Origin: Shewanella donghaensis
Lineage (GTDB): Bacteria > Pseudomonadota > Gammaproteobacteria > Enterobacterales > Shewanellaceae
Assembly (NCBI RefSeq): GCF_007567505.1
Contig: NZ_CP041783.1
Span: 620,001 to 684,000 of the forward strand
Length of the DNA: 64,000 nt
Direction of reading: 5' to 3'
Both the position numbers and the translations under genes were made by a program. The stretch's first letter is position 1; every line of letters begins with the position of its first letter. The notes under the pieces are model-generated. The model was not told the origin of the DNA. It saw only the letters and a program-made list of their open reading frames with translations, and did not search any database. Positions 26,832-36,108 of this stretch are shown piece after piece.

Positions 26832-27596
26832 ATGCTTAATAAATTTGATTTAACAGGTAAAGTTGCCTTAGTAACGGGCTGTAGTCGCGGTATTGGTAAA
26901 GCAATGGCAGAAGCGCTCGCTGAAGCTGGCGCTGATATCATTGGCGTATCAGCAAGTCTTGCAGCATCGGGTTCTGATGTGGAAAAGAATGTTCAAGCGG
27001 CAGGAAAAAAATTCTATCCATATCAATGTGACTTTTCAGACAGACAAAGCCTTTATCACTTTATTGAAACAGTAAAAGCTCAGCATAAAAATATCGATAT
27101 TCTAGTGAATAATGCGGGTTCTATATTACGTGAGCCAGCAACTGAGCACCGCGATGAATATTGGGATAAAATCATTGAGATAAATCTAAATTCTCAATTT
27201 ATTTTAAGCCGTGAAATTGGTAAAGAGATGGTTGCACGTGGTGAAGGAAAAATTATTTTCACTGCTTCATTGTTAACATTTCAAGGTGGCATTACTGTTC
27301 CTGGCTATGCAGCAAGTAAAGGGGCTATTGGTCAGCTAACAAAAGCACTTGCAAACGAATGGGCTGGTAAAGGCGTTAATGTTAATGCTATTGCACCAGG
27401 TTACATTGCCACTGATAATACTGAAGCACTGCGTGATGACCCTGTGCGTTCTAAATCTATTTTAGAGCGGATCCCACAAGGGCGATGGGGAACACCTGAT
27501 GATTTTAAAGGACCGACAGTATTTTTAGCTTCCGCAGCTTCTGATTATATGAATGGCGGTATTTTGTTGGTTGATGGCGGTTGGATGGGAAGATAA
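26832..27596 (+). CDS. SDR oxidoreductase, KduD-like, probable 2,5-diketo-3-deoxygalactonate reductase
   Basis: The 254-residue short-chain dehydrogenase has the cofactor motif [15 protein letters not shown], the catalytic serine in FTASLL and Tyr-Lys in YAASK. It most resembles KduD-type 2-deoxy-sugar-acid dehydrogenases. In the L-AHG pathway such an enzyme reduces the 2,5-diketo acid to 2-keto-3-deoxygluconate, turning the L-galacto into the D-gluco form that KdgK accepts. It lies third in the operon and five bases before the aldehyde dehydrogenase start. Substrate assignment rests on context. Confidence 0.85.
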   Translation: MLNKFDLTGKVALVTGCSRGIGKAMAEALAEAGADIIGVSASLAASGSDVEKNVQAAGKKFYPYQCDFSDRQSLYHFIETVKAQHKNIDILVNNAGSILREPATEHRDEYWDKIIEINLNSQFILSREIGKEMVARGEGKIIFTASLLTFQGGITVPGYAASKGAIGQLTKALANEWAGKGVNVNAIAPGYIATDNTEALRDDPVRSKSILERIPQGRWGTPDDFKGPTVFLASAASDYMNGGILLVDGGWMGR

Positions 27597-27600
27597 AGTC

Positions 27601-29049
27601 ATGGAAATTAGAAATAACGTAAATTTTATTAATGGTGAGTACGTACCGTCAAAATCTGATGGCACTATTTCAGTATTTTCACCGAGTACTGGAGAGTTAG
27701 TCGGTGTAATTCCAAAAGGGTGTGTTGATGATGCACAAGATGCATTAGAAATTGCTCAGCAGGCTCAAAAGCTTTGGGCGAAAAAGACCCCTAGAGCACG
27801 TGCCGTTATCTTACGTAAATTTGCTGATGGTATTCGAGTTAGCGCCGAATCGTTAGCAGAGCTCTTAGTAAAAGAGCAAGGTAAATTGATTGATGTTGCC
27901 CGCATGGAAGTGAATGCCACTGCTACATTTGTTGAATATGCTTGTGATAATGCGTTGACCTTACAAGGTGATATTTTACCTTCTGATAATGAAAACGAAA
28001 AGATTTACATTCATAAAGTGCCGAAAGGTGTAGTGGTTGCGATTACAGCGTGGAATTTCCCGTTAGCTTTAGCTGGTAGAAAAATTGGCCCAGCATTGAT
28101 CACGGGTAACAGTATTGTTGTTAAACCGACCCAAGAAACGCCCCTTGCAACAATGGAGTTAGGTCGTATTGCTAATGAAGCGGGTATACCACCAGGTGTA
28201 CTGAACATCATTAATGGTAGTGGCTCTATTGTCGGCCAACATTTATGTGAAAGCCCTATTACAGAGCTGATAACCATGACGGGTAGTACCCGTGCTGGCC
28301 AAATTATCTATCAGGCCAGTAGCAAGCATTTAACGCCAGTGATGCTAGAACTTGGTGGTAAAGCGCCGTTTATTGTGATGGAAGATGCTGATTTAGATAA
28401 AGCTGTGGACGATGCCGTAGTTGCACGTTTTGCTAATTGTGGTCAGGTTTGTACTTGCGCAGAACGTCTATATGTTCACGCCGATGTTTATGATGCCTTT
28501 ATTGCTAAATTCATCCCTAAAGTGCAAGCACTTAAAGTGGGTAACCCAATGGACCCAAGTTCTGATATGGGGCCAAAAGTTAACCAAAGTGAGATTAATA
28601 ATATTCACAGCTTGGTTGAAGAAAGCATTAAACAAGGCGCGAAACTTGCCACAGGTGGGAAAGTTGCTGAGGTTGCAGGTTTTGAAGGCGGAAACTGGTA
28701 TGAGCCAACAGTGCTGGTAGATGTAGAGCAGAATAATATTTTGGTTCATGAAGAAACTTTTGGCCCAGTATTACCTATCATTAAAATTCACAGCATTGAT
28801 GATGCTATCACTTATACCAACGATAGTGAGTATGGTTTATCTGCTTACCTTTACACCAAAAGTTTAGATTACATTCACCGCTCTATTGCAGAAATGGAAG
28901 TGGGTGAAGTGTATGTTAATCGTGGGTTAGGGGAGCAACATCAAGGTTTCCATAATGGTTGGAAAATGAGTGGTGTTGGTGGTGAAGACGGTAAGTATGG
29001 TTTAGAGCAGTATGTTGAAAAGAAAACCGTATACTTTAATGAAGCGTAA
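27601..29049 (+). CDS. 3,6-anhydro-L-galactose dehydrogenase (aldehyde dehydrogenase family)
   Basis: The 482-residue NAD(P)-dependent aldehyde dehydrogenase has [28 protein letters not shown], the general-base motif MLELGGKAP and the catalytic cysteine in [11 protein letters not shown]. Together with its operon partners it is the enzyme that oxidises L-AHG to 3,6-anhydro-L-galactonate, the first step. The start ATG at 27601 follows the SDR stop by four bases; an in-frame ATG at 27553 overlaps the SDR gene and gives a non-family N-terminus. Other family members act on lactaldehyde or glycolaldehyde, so the assignment depends on context. Confidence 0.9.
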   Translation: MEIRNNVNFINGEYVPSKSDGTISVFSPSTGELVGVIPKGCVDDAQDALEIAQQAQKLWAKKTPRARAVILRKFADGIRVSAESLAELLVKEQGKLIDVARMEVNATATFVEYACDNALTLQGDILPSDNENEKIYIHKVPKGVVVAITAWNFPLALAGRKIGPALITGNSIVVKPTQETPLATMELGRIANEAGIPPGVLNIINGSGSIVGQHLCESPITELITMTGSTRAGQIIYQASSKHLTPVMLELGGKAPFIVMEDADLDKAVDDAVVARFANCGQVCTCAERLYVHADVYDAFIAKFIPKVQALKVGNPMDPSSDMGPKVNQSEINNIHSLVEESIKQGAKLATGGKVAEVAGFEGGNWYEPTVLVDVEQNNILVHEETFGPVLPIIKIHSIDDAITYTNDSEYGLSAYLYTKSLDYIHRSIAEMEVGEVYVNRGLGEQHQGFHNGWKMSGVGGEDGKYGLEQYVEKKTVYFNEA

Positions 29050-29111
29050 GAGTAAACGTTAGATTAGTCAGTCTCTAATTGATATAACCTCTGATTAATT
29101 TCAGTATCGGT

Positions 29112-29143
29112 AAGCCAATTGAATACATTCAATTGGCTTTTTT
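29112..29143 (+). terminator. Rho-independent terminator of the L-AHG operon
   Basis: AAGCCAATTGAAT / ATTCAATTGGCTT form a 13-base stem with a minimal loop followed by six T, 63 bases after the last operon gene. Confidence 0.9.
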
Positions 29144-29187
29144 ATTGACTCGTTTATACATTGCGACAGTGTTTATTTGTTAATTAT

Positions 29188-29367
29188 TCAAGCTGACTTT
29201 TGTCGTTCAGCTAATACAATTTGCTGCCAGATATTTTCAGATTCTGATGTTAACTCAGCATAACCTTTAATATCCCCTTTTCTTTGGGCATGCATTGCTT
29301 GTTCAAGTTTACTATCGTACTGCACACGCAATTGTTTGACGGGATTTCGTTTAAACAAACCAAACAT
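29188..29367 (-). CDS. DUF6435-type small cytoplasmic protein
   Basis: The 59-residue product begins MFGLFKRNPVKQL and continues with AMHAQRKGDIKGYAELTSES, matching the small DUF6435 family from memory. It is a charged helical hairpin with no membrane segment and unknown function. AAGGACT precedes the ATG by five to eight bases. It lies alone between the L-AHG operon terminator and the acyltransferase gene, on the opposite strand. Confidence 0.75.
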   Translation of the reverse strand: MFGLFKRNPVKQLRVQYDSKLEQAMHAQRKGDIKGYAELTSESENIWQQIVLAERQKSA

Positions 29368-29587
29368 AACTTAGTCCTTATATTTCGGGAAACGACAATA
29401 CAGAATGAGTATCATGTTGTATTGTCACTTATATAAGGGTTATACGGTTGAACGCTGAAATAGTTTACAAAAGCAAAATAAAAGTTTGATTACAATCGTA
29501 TGTATAGCCTCTGTGGTTGAATTATCGTCATTATCAATCTAGGTTACTGAATACTTAAGGGTTGGCTAATTAAGGCTGTTCAGTACC

Positions 29588-30691
29588 ATGCACACATCAC
29601 AACCACAATTCATCGAGCCTCTACATTTGTTTAGAGGTCTTGCCATCATCGCTATTGTTGGCGCGCATGCGTGGTCATTTATGATCTTTTGGACAGGGCA
29701 GTTAGATAGTACTGCTTTAGAAACCTTGTTTGCAGTTACTGAATCCCTGTTTCATGGCTCAACATTGTATTTTGCATTGATATCAGGATTGTTATTTAGT
29801 TTAGTATTATCAGATCGATCCTATTTAAGCTTCTATAAAAATAAGTTATTAAATGTAGTATTACCATACTCGGTTATCTCACTGTTTTATTACTCTCTAT
29901 ATGGCGGTTGGGAAGGTGATTCAGGTGGTTTTACGGGTTTTGCAATGGCACTTCTCTATGGTCAAGCTAACATTCACTTATGGTACATACCGGTGCTATT
30001 AAGCTTATATGTATTAACACCATTTTTATGGCATCTGATTAACAACAATAAACGCGTTATTGTTAGCGTGTTAATCATGCTAGCGCCGTTAGTCATCTCC
30101 AGGAGTCCTTTTCCAGATTTTTTAAAACCACAAACCTTTGTTTATTTTATTGGTGCGTACACGGTCGGTTTATTCGTAGGGCGTTATTATCAGCAAGTAT
30201 TGGCATGGTTTAAGCGCTACCAAATTGCTGTCTTCAGTGGCGTTGTGATTAGCAGTATATTTATTTGTTTAAGTTATTTTACCGATTTTCCTGAGTTTGG
30301 CTGGTTCTCGATGAGGCAGTCATTAATCTATATTCAAAAATTGTTATTCGCAGGTTTAGTTATTCAGTGGTTAGATTGCGTTTGTAATGTTAAATACCAG
30401 TCTAGGTTTCGAGATACTAAGGAACGTAAATCTGATACGCTGCGTAATTACGTATTCAGGTTTTTATCGCGCTTAGGGGGCATGGCTTTTTCAGTGTACT
30501 TCATTCATGTCTATTGCATGGGATGGATAATATACGCAGCGCAAACATGGATATTAGCGACAAGATCTGTTGTTGAAATCGGTTTGCTAGGCTTGGCTAG
30601 TTTAATTGGGTCAATTCTAATGAGCATGTTACTTACCTGGATCATACAAAAGATCACAGGTAAGTATTCTCGGAAATTAATCGGCGCTTAA
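29588..30691 (+). CDS. Acyltransferase family 3 integral membrane protein
   Basis: The 367-residue protein has about ten membrane segments and the family's N-terminal pattern HLFRGLAIIAIVGAHAWSFM, including a conserved His. The mid region YGQANIHLWYIPVLLSLYVL and the C-terminal AFSVYFIHVYCMGWIIY are also typical. Members (OafA/WecH type) transfer acetyl or other acyl groups to carbohydrates at the membrane. The substrate is unknown; position next to agar genes could mean sugar or surface glycan acylation. Its 3' end overlaps the convergent ASPIC gene by four bases. Confidence 0.85.
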   Translation: MHTSQPQFIEPLHLFRGLAIIAIVGAHAWSFMIFWTGQLDSTALETLFAVTESLFHGSTLYFALISGLLFSLVLSDRSYLSFYKNKLLNVVLPYSVISLFYYSLYGGWEGDSGGFTGFAMALLYGQANIHLWYIPVLLSLYVLTPFLWHLINNNKRVIVSVLIMLAPLVISRSPFPDFLKPQTFVYFIGAYTVGLFVGRYYQQVLAWFKRYQIAVFSGVVISSIFICLSYFTDFPEFGWFSMRQSLIYIQKLLFAGLVIQWLDCVCNVKYQSRFRDTKERKSDTLRNYVFRFLSRLGGMAFSVYFIHVYCMGWIIYAAQTWILATRSVVEIGLLGLASLIGSILMSMLLTWIIQKITGKYSRKLIGA

Positions 30692-32733
30692 GGTTTTTGT
30701 CCAAAACTCACTTTTGAATTAGCCTGTAGTTGGTGCTGAACTTGCTCAGTACCATCACGCCAACGCACGAGCACTTTATCTACTTGTGTATTTTTACCTA
30801 AACCAAAGTGAACAATATTATTAAGGCTTTGCGAGTGGCTGGCACTGCTAGAACCAATCCATTGATATTGTTGTTTTTGTGCGGTTGTTATGGTGACTTC
30901 AGCAGCCATAGGGTCGATACCGTTTGCCGAGTAACCAACTTGAACGGTGAGATGATTAGCGTTTTGCTGCAGATTTGCCATCGTCGGTAGGGTATTTTGA
31001 AATAAATACCAGTTGCCATTATCATCGTCTCCACTGAGTATGTCGACAAAGCCATCTTGATTACTATCAAAAGCGCTGCCCATATCCCCGTGTGCCTGAG
31101 TCTCTATATTATCAACACTCAATACTGTGGCATTGTGAGTTTCATCAGCGTTAAATTCATTTTCACCCGTATTAAGAAGCATCACATCATTAATACGTTG
31201 ATTTAACCCGCCAAATCGATAAACAAAAAAATCATTATGGCTGTCGTTATTAAAATCGGCACTAATAACGCCCCAGTTATTACTTTGACTCTGTGAGGGA
31301 AGTTGATCGCTGATGTCGACAAGTTGATTATTATCATTTCTTAATAAAATATCAGCGACATTTAGGTTTTGCGGTACCCAGTCAGGGGTGACCGCATTAA
31401 CACCTATGACAGAAGCTCTAATATCCCACGCAAAATTGTCTTCTAATAACCACTCTAAGCGCCATTTCCCCTGTGAGTTTGTGTCTTCTGTGTCAGTAAT
31501 ATAACCTAAATACCACCCACTTTTGTCTATCACATCGGGAAACCCAATGGCTTGGCTGGGGCTAACAATTAATTCAGTTGTCGGTGTTTCTTTGGCGATT
31601 TTATTTTTCCCCAAAAATAACGGCAACGTTCTTTTTTTAGCACCTCGAGGAAAGTGATAAAAATCAGTTAGGGTTATATCTCCAATGGCATTAAAGCTAA
31701 TACCATCGTGGCTCTTATTGCCTTCATCACGTATATCTAGCCGCTGCTTTGTCGTATCAAAATCAACAGCGTTATTTGCTATTTGATAGTGTGCTTTACC
31801 TCTAGCTAAGTAAAAATCCATATCACCATCGTTATCGATATCAGTTTGAGCCATTGCCATGACATTTCTAATATCGTTTATCGGTGAAAGGTTTGTTGAT
31901 TCAGAACTTAAATAGGTTGTAGATACATCAGTAAATTGAAAATCGGTGTTACCTAACCAAACACTCAATGGAGAGTAAGGTGAAAACGCCAATAGATCGG
32001 CAATGTTATCGCCATTAATATCACTGACTAATACACGTTCAGCATCTAAATGTTCAAAAGCGGGACTGGTTCGATAAGTAAAGGTGCCATCGCCTAAATT
32101 TTCAAAAATGATATTTCTTGGAATAGTCTCTCCCATCATTTGCTCGGCATTAATTTGCAAAAAGTCTAAATCACCGTCTAAATCTATATCTATCCATCTT
32201 ACTGTACGGCCTCGAGCGCCCATATCAGCAAGTCCTGCTTGTGAGGTGACGTCGACAAACTTGCCATTATCATTACGTAATAACCGTTGTGGTTGTGGTG
32301 ATGTGCCGTTCCCCCCCCCAAGTGCTATCAACAAATCGCTATCTCCATCGAGATCGTAATCACCAAATGCTAAACCATGGGCATCAGCTCTAGGGAAGGG
32401 CGCAGCTTGCTGTTGATATGTTTGCTTATCAGAATTTGCAGTAAAGAGTTGGATAGGTGTCGAGTCGTGATTAGTTAAAGCAAAATCATAAAGTCCATCA
32501 TTATTAATATCAGCGACACTTGGACCACCATATTTCCATGCGGGTACAGAGGTTAACTTAGCTTGCTTCGTTACGTTTGAAAATTGGGGGACGATTAACT
32601 TAGTAGGTGTATCGGCATTGCTAACTGAGTAGCAACCTGCGAGTAATAAAGCAATGGTACTTAACCCAACACATAAATGGGGCTTAATGGCCCGATTATT
32701 GGAGTGCGTAGTGGTCTGTTTTGTAGCGAGCAT
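30688..32733 (-). CDS. Lipoprotein with FG-GAP/VCBS repeats and C-terminal ASPIC/UnbV domain
   Basis: The 681-residue product has a lipoprotein signal (LLLAGC near residue 34). A beta-propeller of FG-GAP repeats follows, with calcium-loop motifs DINNDGLYDF, GDYDLDGDSDLL, DIDLDGDLDF, DIDNDGDMDF, DFNNDSHNDF and DSNQDGFVDI. A C-terminal ASPIC/UnbV domain ends it (about 590-680). The fold suggests a surface or periplasmic binding protein; no enzymatic motif is visible. It is divergent from the first TonB receptor and has a GTTAAC operator 43 bases upstream. A role in binding algal glycan or assisting the receptor is an inference. Confidence 0.8.
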   Translation of the reverse strand: MLATKQTTTHSNNRAIKPHLCVGLSTIALLLAGCYSVSNADTPTKLIVPQFSNVTKQAKLTSVPAWKYGGPSVADINNDGLYDFALTNHDSTPIQLFTANSDKQTYQQQAAPFPRADAHGLAFGDYDLDGDSDLLIALGGGNGTSPQPQRLLRNDNGKFVDVTSQAGLADMGARGRTVRWIDIDLDGDLDFLQINAEQMMGETIPRNIIFENLGDGTFTYRTSPAFEHLDAERVLVSDINGDNIADLLAFSPYSPLSVWLGNTDFQFTDVSTTYLSSESTNLSPINDIRNVMAMAQTDIDNDGDMDFYLARGKAHYQIANNAVDFDTTKQRLDIRDEGNKSHDGISFNAIGDITLTDFYHFPRGAKKRTLPLFLGKNKIAKETPTTELIVSPSQAIGFPDVIDKSGWYLGYITDTEDTNSQGKWRLEWLLEDNFAWDIRASVIGVNAVTPDWVPQNLNVADILLRNDNNQLVDISDQLPSQSQSNNWGVISADFNNDSHNDFFVYRFGGLNQRINDVMLLNTGENEFNADETHNATVLSVDNIETQAHGDMGSAFDSNQDGFVDILSGDDDNGNWYLFQNTLPTMANLQQNANHLTVQVGYSANGIDPMAAEVTITTAQKQQYQWIGSSSASHSQSLNNIVHFGLGKNTQVDKVLVRWRDGTEQVQHQLQANSKVSFGQKP

Positions 32734-32775
32734 TGTCCGTCCTTAGTATGAGTAAAATGGGGAGTACTGAACCTT

Positions 32776-32787
32776 ATTGTTAACAAA
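32776..32787 (-). promoter_or_regulatory. GTTAAC operator upstream of the ASPIC lipoprotein
   Basis: ATTGTTAACAAA differs by one base from the perfect palindrome. It lies 43 bases upstream of the minus-strand start codon, where it would overlap or follow the promoter. Confidence 0.65.
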
Positions 32788-33037
32788 GTGCTAATTCATT
32801 AGTCTAAGCGTTTTTATTATTAAGTATTAAATGCAGCTTTAATTTATGGTTGAAGTAAGCTGTTTTAGTTATGAAAAACTAGCTCATTCACATATAGAAT
32901 CAGAAAAAGTTAAAGTTTAATAAATCAATTATTACATTGGCTTACTAACTTAATATCGGTTAGAGCACTTAACGTGGTAAAGATTAAAAAGACTCATTAA
33001 CACTGAGTAATAGACTCATTATTGCAATCAATTGATA

Positions 33038-33049
33038 ATTGTCAACAAT
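33038..33049. promoter_or_regulatory. Variant operator in the ASPIC/TonB receptor gap
   Basis: ATTGTCAACAAT has one base changed from the operator consensus. It lies 21 bases ahead of the TonB receptor -35 element, a plausible second site for the same regulator. Confidence 0.45.
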
Positions 33050-33069
33050 TAACTAACACCAAAAAACAG

Positions 33070-33108
33070 TTGACACTTTAAGTGTAAAGTAGCTAGATTG
33101 TTAACAGG
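33070..33108 (+). promoter_or_regulatory. Promoter and GTTAAC operator of the first TonB receptor operon
   Basis: TTGACA (33070-33075) and TAGATT (33094-33099) are spaced by 18 bases. ATTGTTAACAGG (33097-33108) overlaps the -10 element, in the same TAGATTGTTAACA arrangement as at the L-AHG operon and GH50. The expected leader is about 100 bases. Confidence 0.8.
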
Positions 33109-33208
33109 GTCAGACCTCGCTATGCCGTTAGCAATCACGTTACTCATAACGTTTCATTGTTCTTGTGAGCACGACACCTTTTAAACCCCATAATAAGAAG
33201 GTTTTAAG

Positions 33209-35983
33209 ATGAAACAGTGTAAGTTCAAACTCAACTCATTAACTGCTGCGATGATTATCGCGGCAAGTGCTGGAGTGCATGCTGAAGACCTAGCAGCTGA
33301 ATCACAAGCACAAGAAACTGAGGTTATTCAGGTACGAGGAATTCGTAGTTCATTAACCAAGTCAGCTTCTACAAAACGTTATTCTGATGGTGTTGTAGAT
33401 GCTATTAGTGCTGAAGATATTGGTAAGTTACCTGATACCAACTTAGCCGAATCATTACAGCGTATTGCGGGTGTTTCTATCGACCGTGCAAATAATGAAG
33501 GTAACAAGGTATCTGTTCGTGGCTTTGGCCCTGAATTTAACTTGGTGACATTAAATGGTCGTCAAATGCCTAATTCATCGGCACTGCAATCTGAAGGGGT
33601 GTCGCGTAGTTTCAATTTCCGTGAAATTGCTGCAGAAAGTGTATCCGGAGTTAATGTTTATAAAACGGGTAAAGCTGACATTACGTCTGGTGGTATTGGT
33701 GCAACGATTGATATCACAACGGCTCGACCATTTGATTACGATGGTTTTAAAGCATTCGTCAGCGCTAAAGGCATTTACGATACTAGCGTAGAAGAAGGTG
33801 ATTCAGTCACGCCTGAAATTTCAGGCATGATCAGCCAAACCTTTGCTGATGATAAAGTCGGTTTCTTATTATCAGCCTCACACGCAGAGCGAAATAGTCA
33901 TACCCATTTAGTGGGTACTGATGGCTGGGTTAGAAACCGTAGCCGTGACAATGTAGATTTATCGGCCATTGATACTGATAGAAACCCAGAGCAAGCAATT
34001 TGGACGCCGTGGACAGCTAAAACTGAGCAACTGGATACCGAAAGAACACGTCAAAATGCTCAAGCTGTTTTACAAATCCAGCCAATTGATTCCGTTGTTG
34101 CCACACTTGATTACACCATTTCACGCTTTGAACAAACCAGTGTGACTAATCGCTCCGCGTTTTGGTTTGATAATCCGAGTGGATCTGCCAATGCTAACGG
34201 CACCTTATGGAATCCTCGGGATCAAGACGATGAGTTAAACTTTTGGGCGTGGGAATATTTTGAAGAAAAAGAAAATGATTCATTAGGATTAAATATTGAG
34301 TGGCAAGCCACTGATACCCTGAGTTTTGAAATTGATATTCATGATTCGACTTCAGAGTCTAATCCTGATGGTCAAACCGCTGAAACACTGGGTAACCTAA
34401 AGAACCCATCTGGTTCTGTTGGGCTAATTGGTGCTAATTTCATTGGCGATATCCCTGAAATTATTGTTGATGATTCTAATTTACCAGGCGGGGCTTATAA
34501 CAAAGACAATATCGTTTCTGATTTATATCAAAAACGTGGCTACTCAATGGAAAACAATGTTAAGCAATATCGTTTTTCAGGCACTTGGGAAAATGCATCG
34601 TCTGACAGTGCATTAACTAAAATCAATTTCGGTATTATGAATACTGACTACTCCATTGATACACGTCTAAGTGAAGCATTCTCATTTGTTGATGTACCAC
34701 TTGATGATCTAGAACTTGGCTTTAAGCCTCTTGGCGATACCGCAGATCAATTTCCTGGTGCTGATAAGTTATTTCCATACATCTCACAATACGATGTAAA
34801 CCAGTTTATCGATATCATTAAGGGTGAGGGTAAGTTTGCCGAGCCTAATATTAAAACCAATGGCGTAAATGAAGAAACCTTAGCAGCGTATTTATCATTT
34901 GATTTTGATACTGAGTTTAACGATATGCCAGTTAAAATGAATGTGGGTGTACGTTACGAAGATACTGATGTGACGGCATACTCAGTTCAAAATGGTATTC
35001 TGGCCATGAACTACAGACACGGTCAAGAATTGCGTCCTGTCTATGATGATGTCCCAACTGCGGATGAATTAAGCGGAAGCTACACTCGAATATTACCTAA
35101 CTTTGATTTCAATATGACGGTAACTGATGAGCTAGTAACGCGTTTTTCTTATAGCCGCACATTATCACGCGCTGGCATAAGCGCCATGTTCCCGGCAACC
35201 AATGTTAATGCACGTCCGGGTGGACCATTTAACGCATCTCAAGGTAATCCGAATCTTTTACCTATCACGTCAGATAACTTTGATTTGTCCTTAGAGTGGT
35301 ACTTTGATGATGGTAGCTTTGCTTCTGCGGGTTATTTTAAAAAGTATGTTGAAAACTTCATTGGTGCAGGTACTGAAAATCGCTCAATTAATGACGTTAA
35401 TGGCAATCCGCTAACAGATCCTAGTGTTAATCCGCGAGCAGGGTGTCCTGATGAATCGGATACACCTAATCCTGACTGTTTAGGTCAAGCAACAGATCCA
35501 GTCATTACCTGGGAAGTCGCGACACCTGATAACTTACAAAACCGTGAAGTTGACGGTTGGGAGTTAAATGCGCAGTACATGTTTGGTGAAAGTGGTTTTG
35601 GTACGGTAGCAAACTATACCATTGTTAATAGTGATGAATCATTTGACCCATATAATTTTGATCAAACCATCGCGCTTACAGGGTTAAGTGACTCAGGTAA
35701 CTTAGTGGCTTTCTATGAGAATGACAGTTTCCAAGCTCGTATTGCTTATAACTGGCGTGACGAATTCTTATTAGCTCTAGGTAACGAACCGACTTTTACA
35801 GAAGCTTATGGTCAACTTGATATGAGCGTTGCCTACGATATAAACGACACGTTCACAGTGTCATTAGATGGTCTTAATTTAACTGATGAAACAGTACGTC
35901 GTTTTGGTCGTTTTGAAGAACAACTACTATCAGCTGAACAATATGGACCACGCTTTACTGTTGGTATAAGTGCTAAGTTCTAG
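33209..35983 (+). CDS. TonB-dependent receptor, oligosaccharide uptake type
   Basis: This 924-residue outer-membrane receptor has a signal peptide (cleavage near VHAED, about residue 25) and a TonB box (TEVIQVRG). The plug domain has DTNLAESLQRIAGVSIDRANNEGN and SVRGFGPEFNLVTLNGRQMP. A 22-strand barrel follows, ending in the aromatic FTVGISAKF. This is the large Alteromonadales/Caulobacter carbohydrate-receptor type. AAGAAGG lies before the ATG. It heads an operon with a halogenase-like protein and a SapC protein and carries the agar-type operator at its promoter, so it probably imports agar oligosaccharides; the exact ligand is unknown. Confidence 0.9.
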   Translation: MKQCKFKLNSLTAAMIIAASAGVHAEDLAAESQAQETEVIQVRGIRSSLTKSASTKRYSDGVVDAISAEDIGKLPDTNLAESLQRIAGVSIDRANNEGNKVSVRGFGPEFNLVTLNGRQMPNSSALQSEGVSRSFNFREIAAESVSGVNVYKTGKADITSGGIGATIDITTARPFDYDGFKAFVSAKGIYDTSVEEGDSVTPEISGMISQTFADDKVGFLLSASHAERNSHTHLVGTDGWVRNRSRDNVDLSAIDTDRNPEQAIWTPWTAKTEQLDTERTRQNAQAVLQIQPIDSVVATLDYTISRFEQTSVTNRSAFWFDNPSGSANANGTLWNPRDQDDELNFWAWEYFEEKENDSLGLNIEWQATDTLSFEIDIHDSTSESNPDGQTAETLGNLKNPSGSVGLIGANFIGDIPEIIVDDSNLPGGAYNKDNIVSDLYQKRGYSMENNVKQYRFSGTWENASSDSALTKINFGIMNTDYSIDTRLSEAFSFVDVPLDDLELGFKPLGDTADQFPGADKLFPYISQYDVNQFIDIIKGEGKFAEPNIKTNGVNEETLAAYLSFDFDTEFNDMPVKMNVGVRYEDTDVTAYSVQNGILAMNYRHGQELRPVYDDVPTADELSGSYTRILPNFDFNMTVTDELVTRFSYSRTLSRAGISAMFPATNVNARPGGPFNASQGNPNLLPITSDNFDLSLEWYFDDGSFASAGYFKKYVENFIGAGTENRSINDVNGNPLTDPSVNPRAGCPDESDTPNPDCLGQATDPVITWEVATPDNLQNREVDGWELNAQYMFGESGFGTVANYTIVNSDESFDPYNFDQTIALTGLSDSGNLVAFYENDSFQARIAYNWRDEFLLALGNEPTFTEAYGQLDMSVAYDINDTFTVSLDGLNLTDETVRRFGRFEEQLLSAEQYGPRFTVGISAKF

Positions 35984-36027
35984 TTGTTAGTACTAATATT
36001 GATTAAAAATATTCACAGCTAAACGCT

Positions 36028-36054
36028 ATGGCGACTGGATTACCTAGTCGCCAT
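36028..36054 (+). terminator. Hairpin between TonB receptor and halogenase-like gene
   Basis: ATGGCGACT / AGTCGCCAT form a nine-base stem 45 bases after the receptor stop. The T run is weak, so it may be a partial terminator or a transcript-processing site that lowers expression of the downstream genes. Confidence 0.55.
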
Positions 36055-36108
36055 TGTTATATGAAAACTTTGAAGACAGTTTTATTCACAATAAGAATTG
36101 GAGATAAT

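Larger units (their letters stand above)
32734..33208. promoter_or_regulatory. Divergent control region between ASPIC lipoprotein and TonB receptor
   Basis: The 475 bases hold no gene but three copies of the GTTAAC-type palindrome (32776, 33038 and 33097), the densest cluster in the window. One faces the ASPIC gene and two the TonB receptor, consistent with joint control of both. Confidence 0.7.
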
